A stretch of 64,000 nt of DNA. It comes from Actinoplanes sp040639655 (GTDB lineage Bacteria > Actinomycetota > Actinomycetes > Mycobacteriales > Micromonosporaceae). Shown piece by piece: positions 1-6,958 of this stretch. The notes beneath the pieces were generated by a model that was not told the DNA's origin, ran no database searches, and saw only the letters and a list, made by a program, of their open reading frames with translations. The translations under genes and the position numbers were made by a program. The DNA is taken from NCBI RefSeq assembly GCF_040639655.1, contig NZ_JBFAAI010000031.1:1-64000 (forward strand), in the 5' to 3' direction. How positions within the stretch are numbered: position 1 is the stretch's first letter; each line of letters opens with the position of its first letter.

Positions 1-156
1 GCCGTCGAACCCCTCCTGACCCGCTACCCGCACGTGCTGCTGATCGTGACGCTCCGTAAGCGGTTCGTCGCCGAGTGCCTGCCCGCCGGGCGGGTGACGC
101 GCTCACCTTCCCGCGAGCCGGCCGGCAAGGGACTCGGCATCGAAGAACCCGGATAA
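1..156 (+). CDS. C-terminal end of an unidentified protein (partial)
   Basis: An open frame enters from the left edge and ends at TAA (154-156), giving 51 residues. Codon third positions are almost all G or C, as in real genes of this genome. The fragment begins with a hydrophobic stretch (HVLLIVTL) followed by a basic, polar tail. It is too short to assign to a family. It points toward the convergent GntR gene and could also be chance frame openness in GC-rich DNA. Confidence 0.4.
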   Translation, partial: AVEPLLTRYPHVLLIVTLRKRFVAECLPAGRVTRSPSREPAGKGLGIEEPG

Positions 157-194
157 CCTTCGCCTCGCGCACCCGGCGAGCCTGACCGGGGCGC

Positions 195-1016
195 TCAGCC
201 GCGCAGGCCCCAGGCGAGCGACACCGAGTTGGCGACCCGGCCGGTGCTGATCTGCATGCGCTGACCGTCGATCGTGGCCTGGTCGAAGACCACCGCCACC
301 CGGTCGATGCCGAAGGTCACCCGCTCACTGACGAACACCGGGGTGCCGGCGCGGCGGCCGAGCACCTCGGCGAGGGCAGCCTGCAGCAGCGCCGGCCGGA
401 TCGTCTCGTTGGCGGCCGCGATGGCGACCTGGCACTGCAACGCCAGTGCGGCGTACAGCGGTGTGACGGTGAAATCCGTCTTGGCGATGTGCGGGGCGTA
501 CGGCTCCGGCACCCACGACAACTGGTGCACAATCGGGCGCCCGTTGACACACCGGACCCGCTCCAGCCGCAGTCCCCGTGATCCGGGCTCGACGCCCAGC
601 GAGGCCGACACCCGGGCCGGAATGGCGCGCGTCTGAGCCCGCCGGACGCGGGTGGTGACCTCGAGACCCTGGCTACGCAGTTCGTCGGCGAGGCTGCGCA
701 GCGACTCCAGCCGGTAGGCCGCCGGCGGGGGCGTGACGAACGTGCCGCGGCCGGGCTGCTGTTGCACCAGCCCCCGGTCACTGAGCGCACGCAACGCCTG
801 CCGCAAGGTCATCAGCGTGACGCCGAAGGAGGCGCTCAGGTCGCGCTGCGAGGGCAGCATGTCGCCGGGTCCGTACTCCCCGCGCTGGATCCGGGCGGCG
901 AGCTCTTCCTCGACCATGCGGTGCTTCGGCATGAACCGGGCCCGTGCGAAGGGCTCCTCCGGCGTACGGGCCTCACGCACGACGCCGCTCACCTGCCCGG
1001 TCCGCGGGTGACCCAT
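195..1016 (-). CDS. GntR-family regulator with UTRA ligand domain
   Basis: This 273-residue protein has an N-terminal winged helix-turn-helix (about residues 30-95; LPSQRDLSASFGVTLMTLRQAL and RGLVQQQPGRGTF are typical of GntR) and a C-terminal UTRA effector domain (about 110-265). HutC-subfamily GntR proteins usually repress neighbouring catabolic or transport genes and release DNA when a small ligand binds UTRA. It lies last in the leftward BMC gene set, 72 bases after the epimerase stop, so it is the obvious candidate to recognise the TTCTAGAA palindromes upstream of the cluster's units. The start is uncertain: Met-29 (position 932) is an alternative and neither start has a strong ribosome site. 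The ligand is unknown; an aromatic amino acid or indole is a guess. Confidence 0.88.
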   Translation of the reverse strand: MGHPRTGQVSGVVREARTPEEPFARARFMPKHRMVEEELAARIQRGEYGPGDMLPSQRDLSASFGVTLMTLRQALRALSDRGLVQQQPGRGTFVTPPPAAYRLESLRSLADELRSQGLEVTTRVRRAQTRAIPARVSASLGVEPGSRGLRLERVRCVNGRPIVHQLSWVPEPYAPHIAKTDFTVTPLYAALALQCQVAIAAANETIRPALLQAALAEVLGRRAGTPVFVSERVTFGIDRVAVVFDQATIDGQRMQISTGRVANSVSLAWGLRG

Positions 1017-1088
1017 TTTGTTGCGCCGTCAATGGCTCTCACGAGCACCAGACTGTACACGATGCCCTTGCACTCGACGGCTTGCCGA

Positions 1089-2075
1089 TCACGGGTGGAA
1101 AACGGGCCGGCCGGGCCGCTCGGTGTCCAGCCGGAGCCGGTCCGGCACCGGGTCACCGGTGAGCAACAGGTGCCCGTCCAGGTCGGTCCAGTCGGCCAGA
1201 CCGGCCACCTGCGCCGCATAGGCGATCGTGTCCGGCGGCTCGACGAAACATCCCAGCATCCGGCGCCCACCGGCGTCGCGGACCCGCGACAGGGCCTCAC
1301 CCGCGGCCAGCAAACCGCCCATCTTGGCCAGCTTGACGTTCGCACCGTCCGCCCGATCGAGGGCGGCGACGGCCTGAGCCGCGGTCCGGATGCCTTCGTC
1401 CAGCAGCACCGGCACACCCGGCAGGGCCGATCGCACCTCGGGCAGCAGACCCGGGTCCGCGACCGGGTCCTCCAGTGCCTGCAACCGCACCCGGCGCAGC
1501 GGATCACGTACGGCGGTCCAGTCGGCTCGGCTCCAGCCCCGGTTCACGTCCACGATGACCGGCCGGTCCGGGTCCTGGGCGAGTCGCCGCAGCACCTCCA
1601 CGTCCCGCGGGCCGCCGAGCTTCACCTTGATCGGCCCGGTGTCCGCCGGGTCCGGCGCCGCGCCGACCGACAGGGTCCGGAAAACCCGGTACGGCTCGGG
1701 CTGGGGCAGTCCGAGCAACCGCCACAGCGGCAGTGCCGCCCGGCGCGCCAGGAGGTCCAGCAGCGCCATCTCCACCAGCATGCGCGTGGTGGGACCCCGC
1801 CCGGCGAGCGGCTCGCGGGCCAGCATGCCGGCCACGTCGTCCACGGTGGCCGGCGCCGGCGCCGAGCCGGCGACCGCGACCGCTCCCCCGCGCACGGTCT
1901 CGGCGGGTTCGGTGGTCCACGGCCCGACCGCGACCTCGCCGGTGCCGTGGACGTCCCCGTGCTCGACTCGCAGCGAGATGACCGCGACCTCGGTGACGAC
2001 GGTGTGGGACACGGCGAGCGGGACCGCGAGGCGTTGCTGCCGGATGGCACCGGTGGCCCGGACGGGAGCAGTCAT
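1089..2075 (-). CDS. Enolase-superfamily dipeptide epimerase / N-acetyl-D-Glu racemase-like (DgcA-like)
   Basis: A 328-residue enolase-superfamily protein of the muconate-lactonising/dipeptide-epimerase type. Visible features are the KxK catalytic motif (Lys150, Lys152), metal ligands Asp176 (VDVNRGW), Glu202 (LEDP) and Asp226 (LLDEG), and the second catalytic lysine region (NVKLAKMGG, Lys248/Lys251). The start codon overlaps the stop of the upstream DUF1611 gene by one base (TGATG), so the two are translationally coupled. This pairing matches the known DgcN-DgcA partners, where DgcA racemises N-acetyl-D-glutamate made by DgcN. A longer open frame runs upstream but only this part shows family similarity. 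The real substrate here is not known; an Ala-Glu epimerase or an N-acyl amino acid racemase acting on a pathway intermediate is equally possible. Confidence 0.82.
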   Translation of the reverse strand: MTAPVRATGAIRQQRLAVPLAVSHTVVTEVAVISLRVEHGDVHGTGEVAVGPWTTEPAETVRGGAVAVAGSAPAPATVDDVAGMLAREPLAGRGPTTRMLVEMALLDLLARRAALPLWRLLGLPQPEPYRVFRTLSVGAAPDPADTGPIKVKLGGPRDVEVLRRLAQDPDRPVIVDVNRGWSRADWTAVRDPLRRVRLQALEDPVADPGLLPEVRSALPGVPVLLDEGIRTAAQAVAALDRADGANVKLAKMGGLLAAGEALSRVRDAGGRRMLGCFVEPPDTIAYAAQVAGLADWTDLDGHLLLTGDPVPDRLRLDTERPGRPVFHP

Positions 2076-3097
2076 CAGAACTCGGCGATCAGATCCGCGA
2101 GGCGGCCGAACCCGGCCGTGGTGGCCGGGACCACCGGCAGCCGCAGACTGCGCTCCAGCCGGTCCCGGTCGGCCTCCGCGGTCACCGGGTCGCCGCCGCG
2201 GTTCACGCCGACCACAGCCACCACCCGCGCTTTGCGCTGATGTTCGGAAAGCCGTTCCAGCAGCGCGATCTCCTCCGCGACGTCGGCCACCGCCTGATCG
2301 AAGTACGCCAGCCGGTCGCGGGACAGGTCGTGGCAGAAGATCAGCAGGTTCGGTGCGCTGCCGTGCAGCAGGGACAGGCTGACCCCGGAGTACGCCGGGT
2401 GCAGGATCGAACCCTGTCCCTCGACGAGCACGTACCGGGCTCCGCCCTCCGCGGCATCGGTGACCAGTTGTTCGACGACTCCCGCGGCGAAGTCGGCGCG
2501 GACGGCGTCCAGCGGCGCCCCGCCACCGGCGATGTACATGCCGGTCTGCCCGGTGGCGACGAACTCCGCATCGGCTCCTCGCTGCCGCAGCCCCTGCCAC
2601 ACCTCCAGGGCGGTGGTCATCTTGCCGGAGGCGCAGTCCGAGGCGACGGTCAGCACCACGTTGCCGGTGAGCCGGGCCGCTTCGCCGGTGGCCACGCGCT
2701 CGGTGACCGGCCGGTGCCGCAGCTCGACGATCCGGTCGCGGTAGCGGCCGAGCTCCGGAACATCGGTGAGCCGGCTGTGCAGGCCGTGCACCACCCACAT
2801 GCCCAACTCCGCGGCGGCCGCCACCTCGGCGACCATGGCCGGCGCGGCGCCGCCGCCCGGGGGTGACGCGCCGACCACCAGTTCACGGGCGCCACGCTGG
2901 TGTGCCTCGGCGACGGTCGCCACCACCGGGATGTCACGCCCGGCGTACGGCAAAAGGTCGTGCAGCCGCTTACCGGCGTGCACCGGATCCACGACCACGT
3001 TGACGTGGTCGCAGTAACGCAGGATCCCGTGCGCCATCTTGGCGTCCAGGTCGGTCAGCCGGCCGAAGGTGGCGACCGCCGCGGGCGGGCGTGTCAT
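2075..3097 (-). CDS. DUF1611 / DgcN-family N-acetyltransferase-like protein
   Basis: A 340-residue protein with the DUF1611 layout: an N-terminal Rossmann-like domain and a C-terminal P-loop-like domain carrying SDCASGKMT (residues 153-161) and the QTGMYIAG and VEGQGSILHP segments typical of the family. Characterised DgcN proteins acetylate D-glutamate so that DgcA can racemise the product. It is followed without a gap by the DgcA-like epimerase and preceded by the TrpB-like gene (17 bases). Presence in a microcompartment locus is unusual. Either D-Glu catabolism has been recruited or the pair acts on another amino acid made in the pathway; the sequence does not decide this. Confidence 0.82.
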   Translation of the reverse strand: MTRPPAAVATFGRLTDLDAKMAHGILRYCDHVNVVVDPVHAGKRLHDLLPYAGRDIPVVATVAEAHQRGARELVVGASPPGGGAAPAMVAEVAAAAELGMWVVHGLHSRLTDVPELGRYRDRIVELRHRPVTERVATGEAARLTGNVVLTVASDCASGKMTTALEVWQGLRQRGADAEFVATGQTGMYIAGGGAPLDAVRADFAAGVVEQLVTDAAEGGARYVLVEGQGSILHPAYSGVSLSLLHGSAPNLLIFCHDLSRDRLAYFDQAVADVAEEIALLERLSEHQRKARVVAVVGVNRGGDPVTAEADRDRLERSLRLPVVPATTAGFGRLADLIAEF

Positions 3098-3114
3098 GAG
3101 CAGTCCTCTCGTGG

Positions 3115-4725
3115 CTACCGGGCGATGTCGCGGACGATGGCGCGGCCGCGGTCGCGGGCCTCGCTCTCGGCCGCAGGAGTGATCACGGCGTTCGCGGCGA
3201 CGAACAGATCACCCGAAGCGTTCCGGCACGCCTCGCGTACCAGGCGTTCCGACACGACCCGGTACTCCCGGAGGTCGGTCGCGCCACCCCCGCCGACGGG
3301 CCGGTCCGGCGTGGCCCGATTACCGAAGTGCCAGCGTTCCCAGGCGTCGAACGGATCGGCGCCGGCCGGGGCCGGGGCGCCGCGGTGGGGCACCTTCGGC
3401 AGCTCGCCGAGCGACCGGGCGATCGCCTCGGACGGCGAGTCGGAGTCCTCCATCTGGCCCAGGTTGTAACGCTGGTACGCGGAGAGGTCGAAGAAGCCGT
3501 GCCCGGTAAGGCAGAAGACCAGCACCTTCTCCTCGTCGCGGTGCTGACGGGCGATCTCGATGGTGGCGGCGACCGAGTGTGCCGCCTCCGGCGCGGGGAT
3601 CAGCCCCTCGGTCCGGGCGAACAGGCTCGCGGCCTTGAAGATCTCCAGCTGGGAGTACGCCACCGCGCGCCCCATCCCGAGGTTCAGTGCCTTGCTGACC
3701 TGCCCGGACAGCCCGTGGTAGCGCAGCCCGCCGGAATGGATCCCGGGTGCGGCGAACTCGTGGCCGAGCGTGTACATCTCGACCAGAGGGGTCAGCTTGG
3801 CGCTGTCGCCGTGGTCGAACGTGAACTTGCCCTGGGTGACCTTCGGGACCGCGTTCGACTCGACGGCGACCAGGTCGAGCGGGGCGCCCTTGCGGTCCAG
3901 TTGGTCGAGGAACGGGAAGACCAGTCCTGCGAAGCTGCTGCCGCCGCCGATGCAGGAGATGAGGGCGTCCGGCTTCAGCCCGACGGAGTCGAGCTGCGCC
4001 CGAAGCTCCTGCCCGATCACCGTCTGGTGCAGACAGACGAAGTTGAACGCGCTGCCCAGGGCGTACGCGGCGGCCGGGTCGGCGCGGGCGGCCTCGACGG
4101 CCTCACCGATCGCGAGGCCGAGACTGCCCTGGGCGTTCTCGTCGGCGGCCCGGGCGGCCCGGCCGACGGCGGTGTGCGGACTGGGGCTGCGGTGCACCGT
4201 CGAGCCGAACGTCTCCATCAGGATCCGCCGGGACGGCTTCGCGTCATAGCTGCCGCCGACCATGAAGACCTCGGCGTCGAGGCCCACGAACGACGAACCC
4301 ATGCTGATCGCGCTGCCCCACTGCCCCGCACCGGTCTCGGCGTAGACCTTCGTCCGGCCGGCCCGCTTGCTGTAGTGGGCCTGGGCCACCCCGGAGTTGG
4401 CCTTGTGGCTGCCGATCGGGGAGACACCCTCGTACTTGTAGAAGATCTTGCATTTGGTACCCAGCGCCCGCTCCAGCCCGGTTGCCCGGATCAGCGGTGT
4501 GGGCCGCCACAGGGCGTAGCGTTCCATCACCTCGTCCGGGATGGGCCGCAGCCGGGTGGAGCGGTCGAGCTCCTGCTCGACCAGCTCCGGGGCGAACAGT
4601 TCGGTCAGTGAGTCGGCGGTCAGCTCACGGCCGGTGGCCGGGTCGATATATGGCCCGTAGAGCTCCGGCAGGTCCGCGGCCGCGTTGTACCAGTGCCGCG
4701 GGATGGGCACGGCACTGCCGATCAC
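3115..4725 (-). CDS. TrpB-like (TrpB2-type) PLP enzyme with C-terminal extension
   Basis: A 536-residue fold-type II PLP enzyme of the TrpB2/TrpB-like group. The PLP lysine is Lys108 in GSHKANS, the catalytic glutamate is Glu130 in ETGAGQWG, and HQTVIGQE and the GGGSSFAG phosphate loop are characteristic. TrpB2 enzymes condense indole with serine or related donors, often without TrpA. Typical members end near residue 430-450; here about 90 more residues follow, with a proline/glycine-rich linker (DRPVGGGG) and two charged amphipathic helices. That layout resembles BMC cargo-targeting tails. The GTG start overlaps the stop of the adjacent BMC-H gene by four bases (GTGA), so shell protein and enzyme are coupled. 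A canonical TrpB is encoded separately at 13298-14515. Confidence 0.88.
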   Translation of the reverse strand: MIGSAVPIPRHWYNAAADLPELYGPYIDPATGRELTADSLTELFAPELVEQELDRSTRLRPIPDEVMERYALWRPTPLIRATGLERALGTKCKIFYKYEGVSPIGSHKANSGVAQAHYSKRAGRTKVYAETGAGQWGSAISMGSSFVGLDAEVFMVGGSYDAKPSRRILMETFGSTVHRSPSPHTAVGRAARAADENAQGSLGLAIGEAVEAARADPAAAYALGSAFNFVCLHQTVIGQELRAQLDSVGLKPDALISCIGGGSSFAGLVFPFLDQLDRKGAPLDLVAVESNAVPKVTQGKFTFDHGDSAKLTPLVEMYTLGHEFAAPGIHSGGLRYHGLSGQVSKALNLGMGRAVAYSQLEIFKAASLFARTEGLIPAPEAAHSVAATIEIARQHRDEEKVLVFCLTGHGFFDLSAYQRYNLGQMEDSDSPSEAIARSLGELPKVPHRGAPAPAGADPFDAWERWHFGNRATPDRPVGGGGATDLREYRVVSERLVREACRNASGDLFVAANAVITPAAESEARDRGRAIVRDIAR

Positions 4726-5006
4726 GCCGCGCCCCGGACCAGCCCGGTCAGCGCCGCCGTAGACGAGTGCGGGCTGGCGATGACGTTCACGCTGATGACC
4801 TCGCCGTGCCGAGCCGCGGCCTCCGCGCCCGCGTCGACGGCGGCCTTGACCGATGCGACGTCACCGCGGATCAGAACGGCGACGTACGCCGACCCGATCT
4901 GCTCGACCTTGACGATCTCGACCTCGGCGGCCTTGACCATCGCGTCGGTGCCGGAGATGGCGGCGGTCAGGCCTTTGGTCTCCAGCATGCCCAGTGCGTT
5001 ATCCAT
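4722..5006 (-). CDS. BMC-H shell hexamer protein (copy 1)
   Basis: A 94-residue single-BMC-domain protein. The opening ALGMLETKGLTAAISGTDAM and the LIRGDVASVKAAVDAG segment are classic for the BMC-H (Pfam BMC) fold, which forms the hexagonal tiles of bacterial microcompartment shells. The predicted pore loop is IGSA. The gene overlaps the BMC-P gene upstream by 8 bases and the TrpB-like gene downstream by 4, giving a tightly coupled block of vertex protein, tile and enzyme. It is distinct from the BMC-H copies at 9.9-10.5 kb. Confidence 0.95.
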   Translation of the reverse strand: MDNALGMLETKGLTAAISGTDAMVKAAEVEIVKVEQIGSAYVAVLIRGDVASVKAAVDAGAEAAARHGEVISVNVIASPHSSTAALTGLVRGAA

Positions 5007-5289
5007 TTTCCCGATCCGTTCCTCTTGTGGTTCCGGTGTGGTTGCCGGGCTGCTGAACGATTCCCACGATTACCGCGTCCGTGGGCGCCTGCGGCCTGAC
5101 GAGGGTGACGGCGTGGCTTCCGGTGGCGATCATGACGCGGTCCCCGACTCCGGCTCCGACGGCGTCGACGGCCAGCACCTCGCGCTCGCCGACGGTGTCG
5201 CGAACGACCACCAGCAGCAGTTTCGTCCCGATCAGACCGGGGTGCCTGGTGGGTGCGACCACCGTTTCGCGCACCGTGCCGATATCCAT
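4999..5289 (-). CDS. BMC-P shell vertex protein (EutN/CcmL family)
   Basis: A 96-residue protein matching the EutN/CcmL pentamer family: an N-terminal strand MDIGTVRETVVAPTRHPGL, a central GTKLLLVV strand and the conserved glycine-rich turn AVDAVGAGVGDRVMIATG. Pentamers of this type cap the vertices of microcompartment shells, so one copy is enough to close a polyhedron. The ribosome site GAGAGGAACC lies just before the ATG. It starts a sub-block after a 51-base AT-rich gap that carries a partial TTCTAGAA-like motif. Confidence 0.95.
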   Translation of the reverse strand: MDIGTVRETVVAPTRHPGLIGTKLLLVVVRDTVGEREVLAVDAVGAGVGDRVMIATGSHAVTLVRPQAPTDAVIVGIVQQPGNHTGTTRGTDRENG

Positions 5290-5337
5290 CGGGGTTCCTC
5301 TCGAGCGCCAGCCGACTTTAACATCAAGATATTCAAA

Positions 5338-5347
5338 GATCTAGAAC
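5338..5347. promoter_or_regulatory. Partial TTCTAGAA-type operator upstream of the BMC-P gene
   Basis: GATCTAGAAC lies in the AT-rich gap between the dioxygenase stop and the BMC-P start, about 50 bases before the latter. It matches one half and the centre of the palindromes found elsewhere in the cluster. It overlaps the TAG stop of the dioxygenase, so part of the match is forced by coding. An internal promoter for the BMC-P/BMC-H/TrpB-like block is possible. Confidence 0.3.
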
Positions 5348-6141
5348 TGTGTCGGCATTCCGCCGCCCATGAGCGCCAGCTCGCTGCGGGCCTGCCACAG
5401 GTAGGGGAAGAAGCGCAGATGCGTCGAGCGCTCGAGATAGGACGGTGTGGTCCCGGCCGTGCCACGGATGCTGCCGCCCAGCATCCGCTCGACGAGGATC
5501 CGGTGCTCGCTGCGCCATCGGAACCAGGCTTCGTCGTAGTCGATCAGGGCCTCGCAGAGCAGATAGAGCGGCGACCGGCCGCCCTCGTCGGCGTAGAAGT
5601 TCGCCCAGTCCACCACCCCGGCCCTCGCGGCGGCCTGCTCCAGCGCGCCGGCGAGACTCGGTTCGGCCAGCGCCTCCGCCACCGAGGGCGGTACCACGCC
5701 TCCGTTCACCCGGCGCAGCCCGGCCAGGTAGTGCTCGTCGCGCAGGCCGGAGAGGACCTCCAGTTCGCGGAACTGCAGCGACTGGAAGCCGCTGGACGTA
5801 CCGAGGAAGTGCCGGAACGCGTGGAACGAGGCGGGCGGCATCTCGGCGAGCGTCGACGTCTGAGCGATCACCACTCCGGTGAAGCGGGTGAGCTGGCGGA
5901 CCGCCGTGACGGCCGGGATCCACCGGCCGGCCGAGACCTCGTCACGGGCCCGGCGCACGGTCTGAACCATCAGCCGGAACCACAGCTCGATGGCCTGGTG
6001 GGTGATGATGAAGTGCATCTCGTCGGCGTGTATCGGCTCGCTCTTCGGGTGTTGCAGCGCGAGCAGCTGATCGGTCAGCAGATAACCGTGGTAGTCAAGA
6101 TCCAGTGCCTGCGTGCCGGCGTTGCCGTGCCTGCCTTCCAT
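5341..6141 (-). CDS. kynA: Tryptophan 2,3-dioxygenase
   Basis: A 266-residue haem dioxygenase that opens the indole ring of L-tryptophan with O2 to give N-formylkynurenine. Diagnostic features: YHGYLLTDQLLALQHP near residues 17-32, DEMHFIITHQAIELWFRLM with active-site His48, SSGFQSLQFRELE with Arg125, and the proximal haem ligand His213 in EHRILVERMLGG. The usual GTGGSSG loop reads GTAGTTP, a mild deviation at the substrate carboxylate/amine contact region. The start has a good GGGGGAAG ribosome site and overlaps the HAD gene by 47 bases. No kynureninase is visible; the alpha/beta hydrolase at 10.6 kb is the only formamidase candidate. It lies between shell genes, which is not a known arrangement to me. 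Confidence 0.93.
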   Translation of the reverse strand: MEGRHGNAGTQALDLDYHGYLLTDQLLALQHPKSEPIHADEMHFIITHQAIELWFRLMVQTVRRARDEVSAGRWIPAVTAVRQLTRFTGVVIAQTSTLAEMPPASFHAFRHFLGTSSGFQSLQFRELEVLSGLRDEHYLAGLRRVNGGVVPPSVAEALAEPSLAGALEQAAARAGVVDWANFYADEGGRSPLYLLCEALIDYDEAWFRWRSEHRILVERMLGGSIRGTAGTTPSYLERSTHLRFFPYLWQARSELALMGGGMPTQF

Positions 6142-6958
6142 GCTCTTCCCCCGTAGCTGGTTGTCGAAAGATCCGTGGCGGCTCTGCCTCCGGTAGGGCC
6201 AGACGGGCCAACAGCGCGGCGACCGTCTGCTGAGGTGTGGTCACGTCGAAGAGCTGGGTGGCCATGCCGACCGCCGCTGCTCCGTCCAGGTTCGCCTGGT
6301 GGTCGTCGACGAACAGGCAGTGCTCCGGCTTCTCGCCGATCCTCTCCGCGGCCAGGTGGTAGGCCCGCGGGTCAGGTTTCAGGACGCCGAAGTCGCGGGC
6401 CTCCAGTACATCGTCGAGCGCTTGCAGATCGGCGAACCGGCCGGTCAGCCAGTCGTCGCCGAACCAGTACGCCATGTCGTTGGTGAAGGCGACGACCCGC
6501 ATCCGCGACAGCATCGTCGCGATCGCCGCCATCATGGCCGGGCGCAGGCCGGTGCAGTCGCGCCAGAGCCGGCCGAGGTCCAGATCCGGCCGCTGCTCCG
6601 CCACGCCCGCCCAGTAGGCGCGCTCGGATCGGCGGCCCTGCTCCACCTCGCGGTAGGCCGGTTCGGCGGCCAGTGGGCCACGCGGGAAGTCCGGCAGTGC
6701 GACCGACTCGAACAGCGAGGGCACGATCACACCCCCGATGTCCAGGATCACCGTGGTGAATCCCTGCCCCGCCAGCGCCGCCCGCCGCCAGATGGCCCGC
6801 CGCCGCCGGGTCTGCCAGCCGTCCCGGTCCGGCAGCACCACCGGCGGTCCGGCCGGCTCCACCCGGCAGGCGGGGGCGGGACCCGCCGCCGGGCACGAGC
6901 CCCCGGCGGCGGAGTTGCCCGGCGCGACGGACAGGTCAGTCGAGGATCGTGACGACAC
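6095..6958 (-). CDS. HAD-family hydrolase (subfamily IA-like)
   Basis: The protein has up to 287 residues. Motif I is DIGGVIV (nucleophile Asp; the second Asp replaced by Gly, as in many YihX-like HADs), followed by TND (motif II), the KPDPRAY lysine (motif III) and VDDHQANLDGA (motif IV). HAD enzymes of this type are mostly phosphatases on small phosphorylated metabolites. The first roughly 65 residues before motif I are Pro/Ala/Arg-rich and unlike the family, so the true start may lie later, or the segment may be an N-terminal tag. The gene overlaps both neighbours. Beside an ATP-dependent aryl-phosphate synthase-like pair, a phosphatase that removes the phosphate group is a reasonable inference. 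Confidence 0.8.
   Translation of the reverse strand: MSSRSSTDLSVAPGNSAAGGSCPAAGPAPACRVEPAGPPVVLPDRDGWQTRRRRAIWRRAALAGQGFTTVILDIGGVIVPSLFESVALPDFPRGPLAAEPAYREVEQGRRSERAYWAGVAEQRPDLDLGRLWRDCTGLRPAMMAAIATMLSRMRVVAFTNDMAYWFGDDWLTGRFADLQALDDVLEARDFGVLKPDPRAYHLAAERIGEKPEHCLFVDDHQANLDGAAAVGMATQLFDVTTPQQTVAALLARLALPEAEPPRIFRQPATGEEHGRQARQRRHAGTGS

Noticed and set aside
762..2240. A 492-codon rightward frame over the GntR and epimerase genes
   Set aside because: Composition (His, Arg, Pro, Gln rich) is that of an antisense frame in GC-rich DNA; the opposite strand encodes recognised families.
1089..2798. Reading the epimerase as a 569-residue protein
   Set aside because: The first about 240 residues are out-of-frame translation of the DUF1611 gene; family similarity begins at the coupled ATG (2075).
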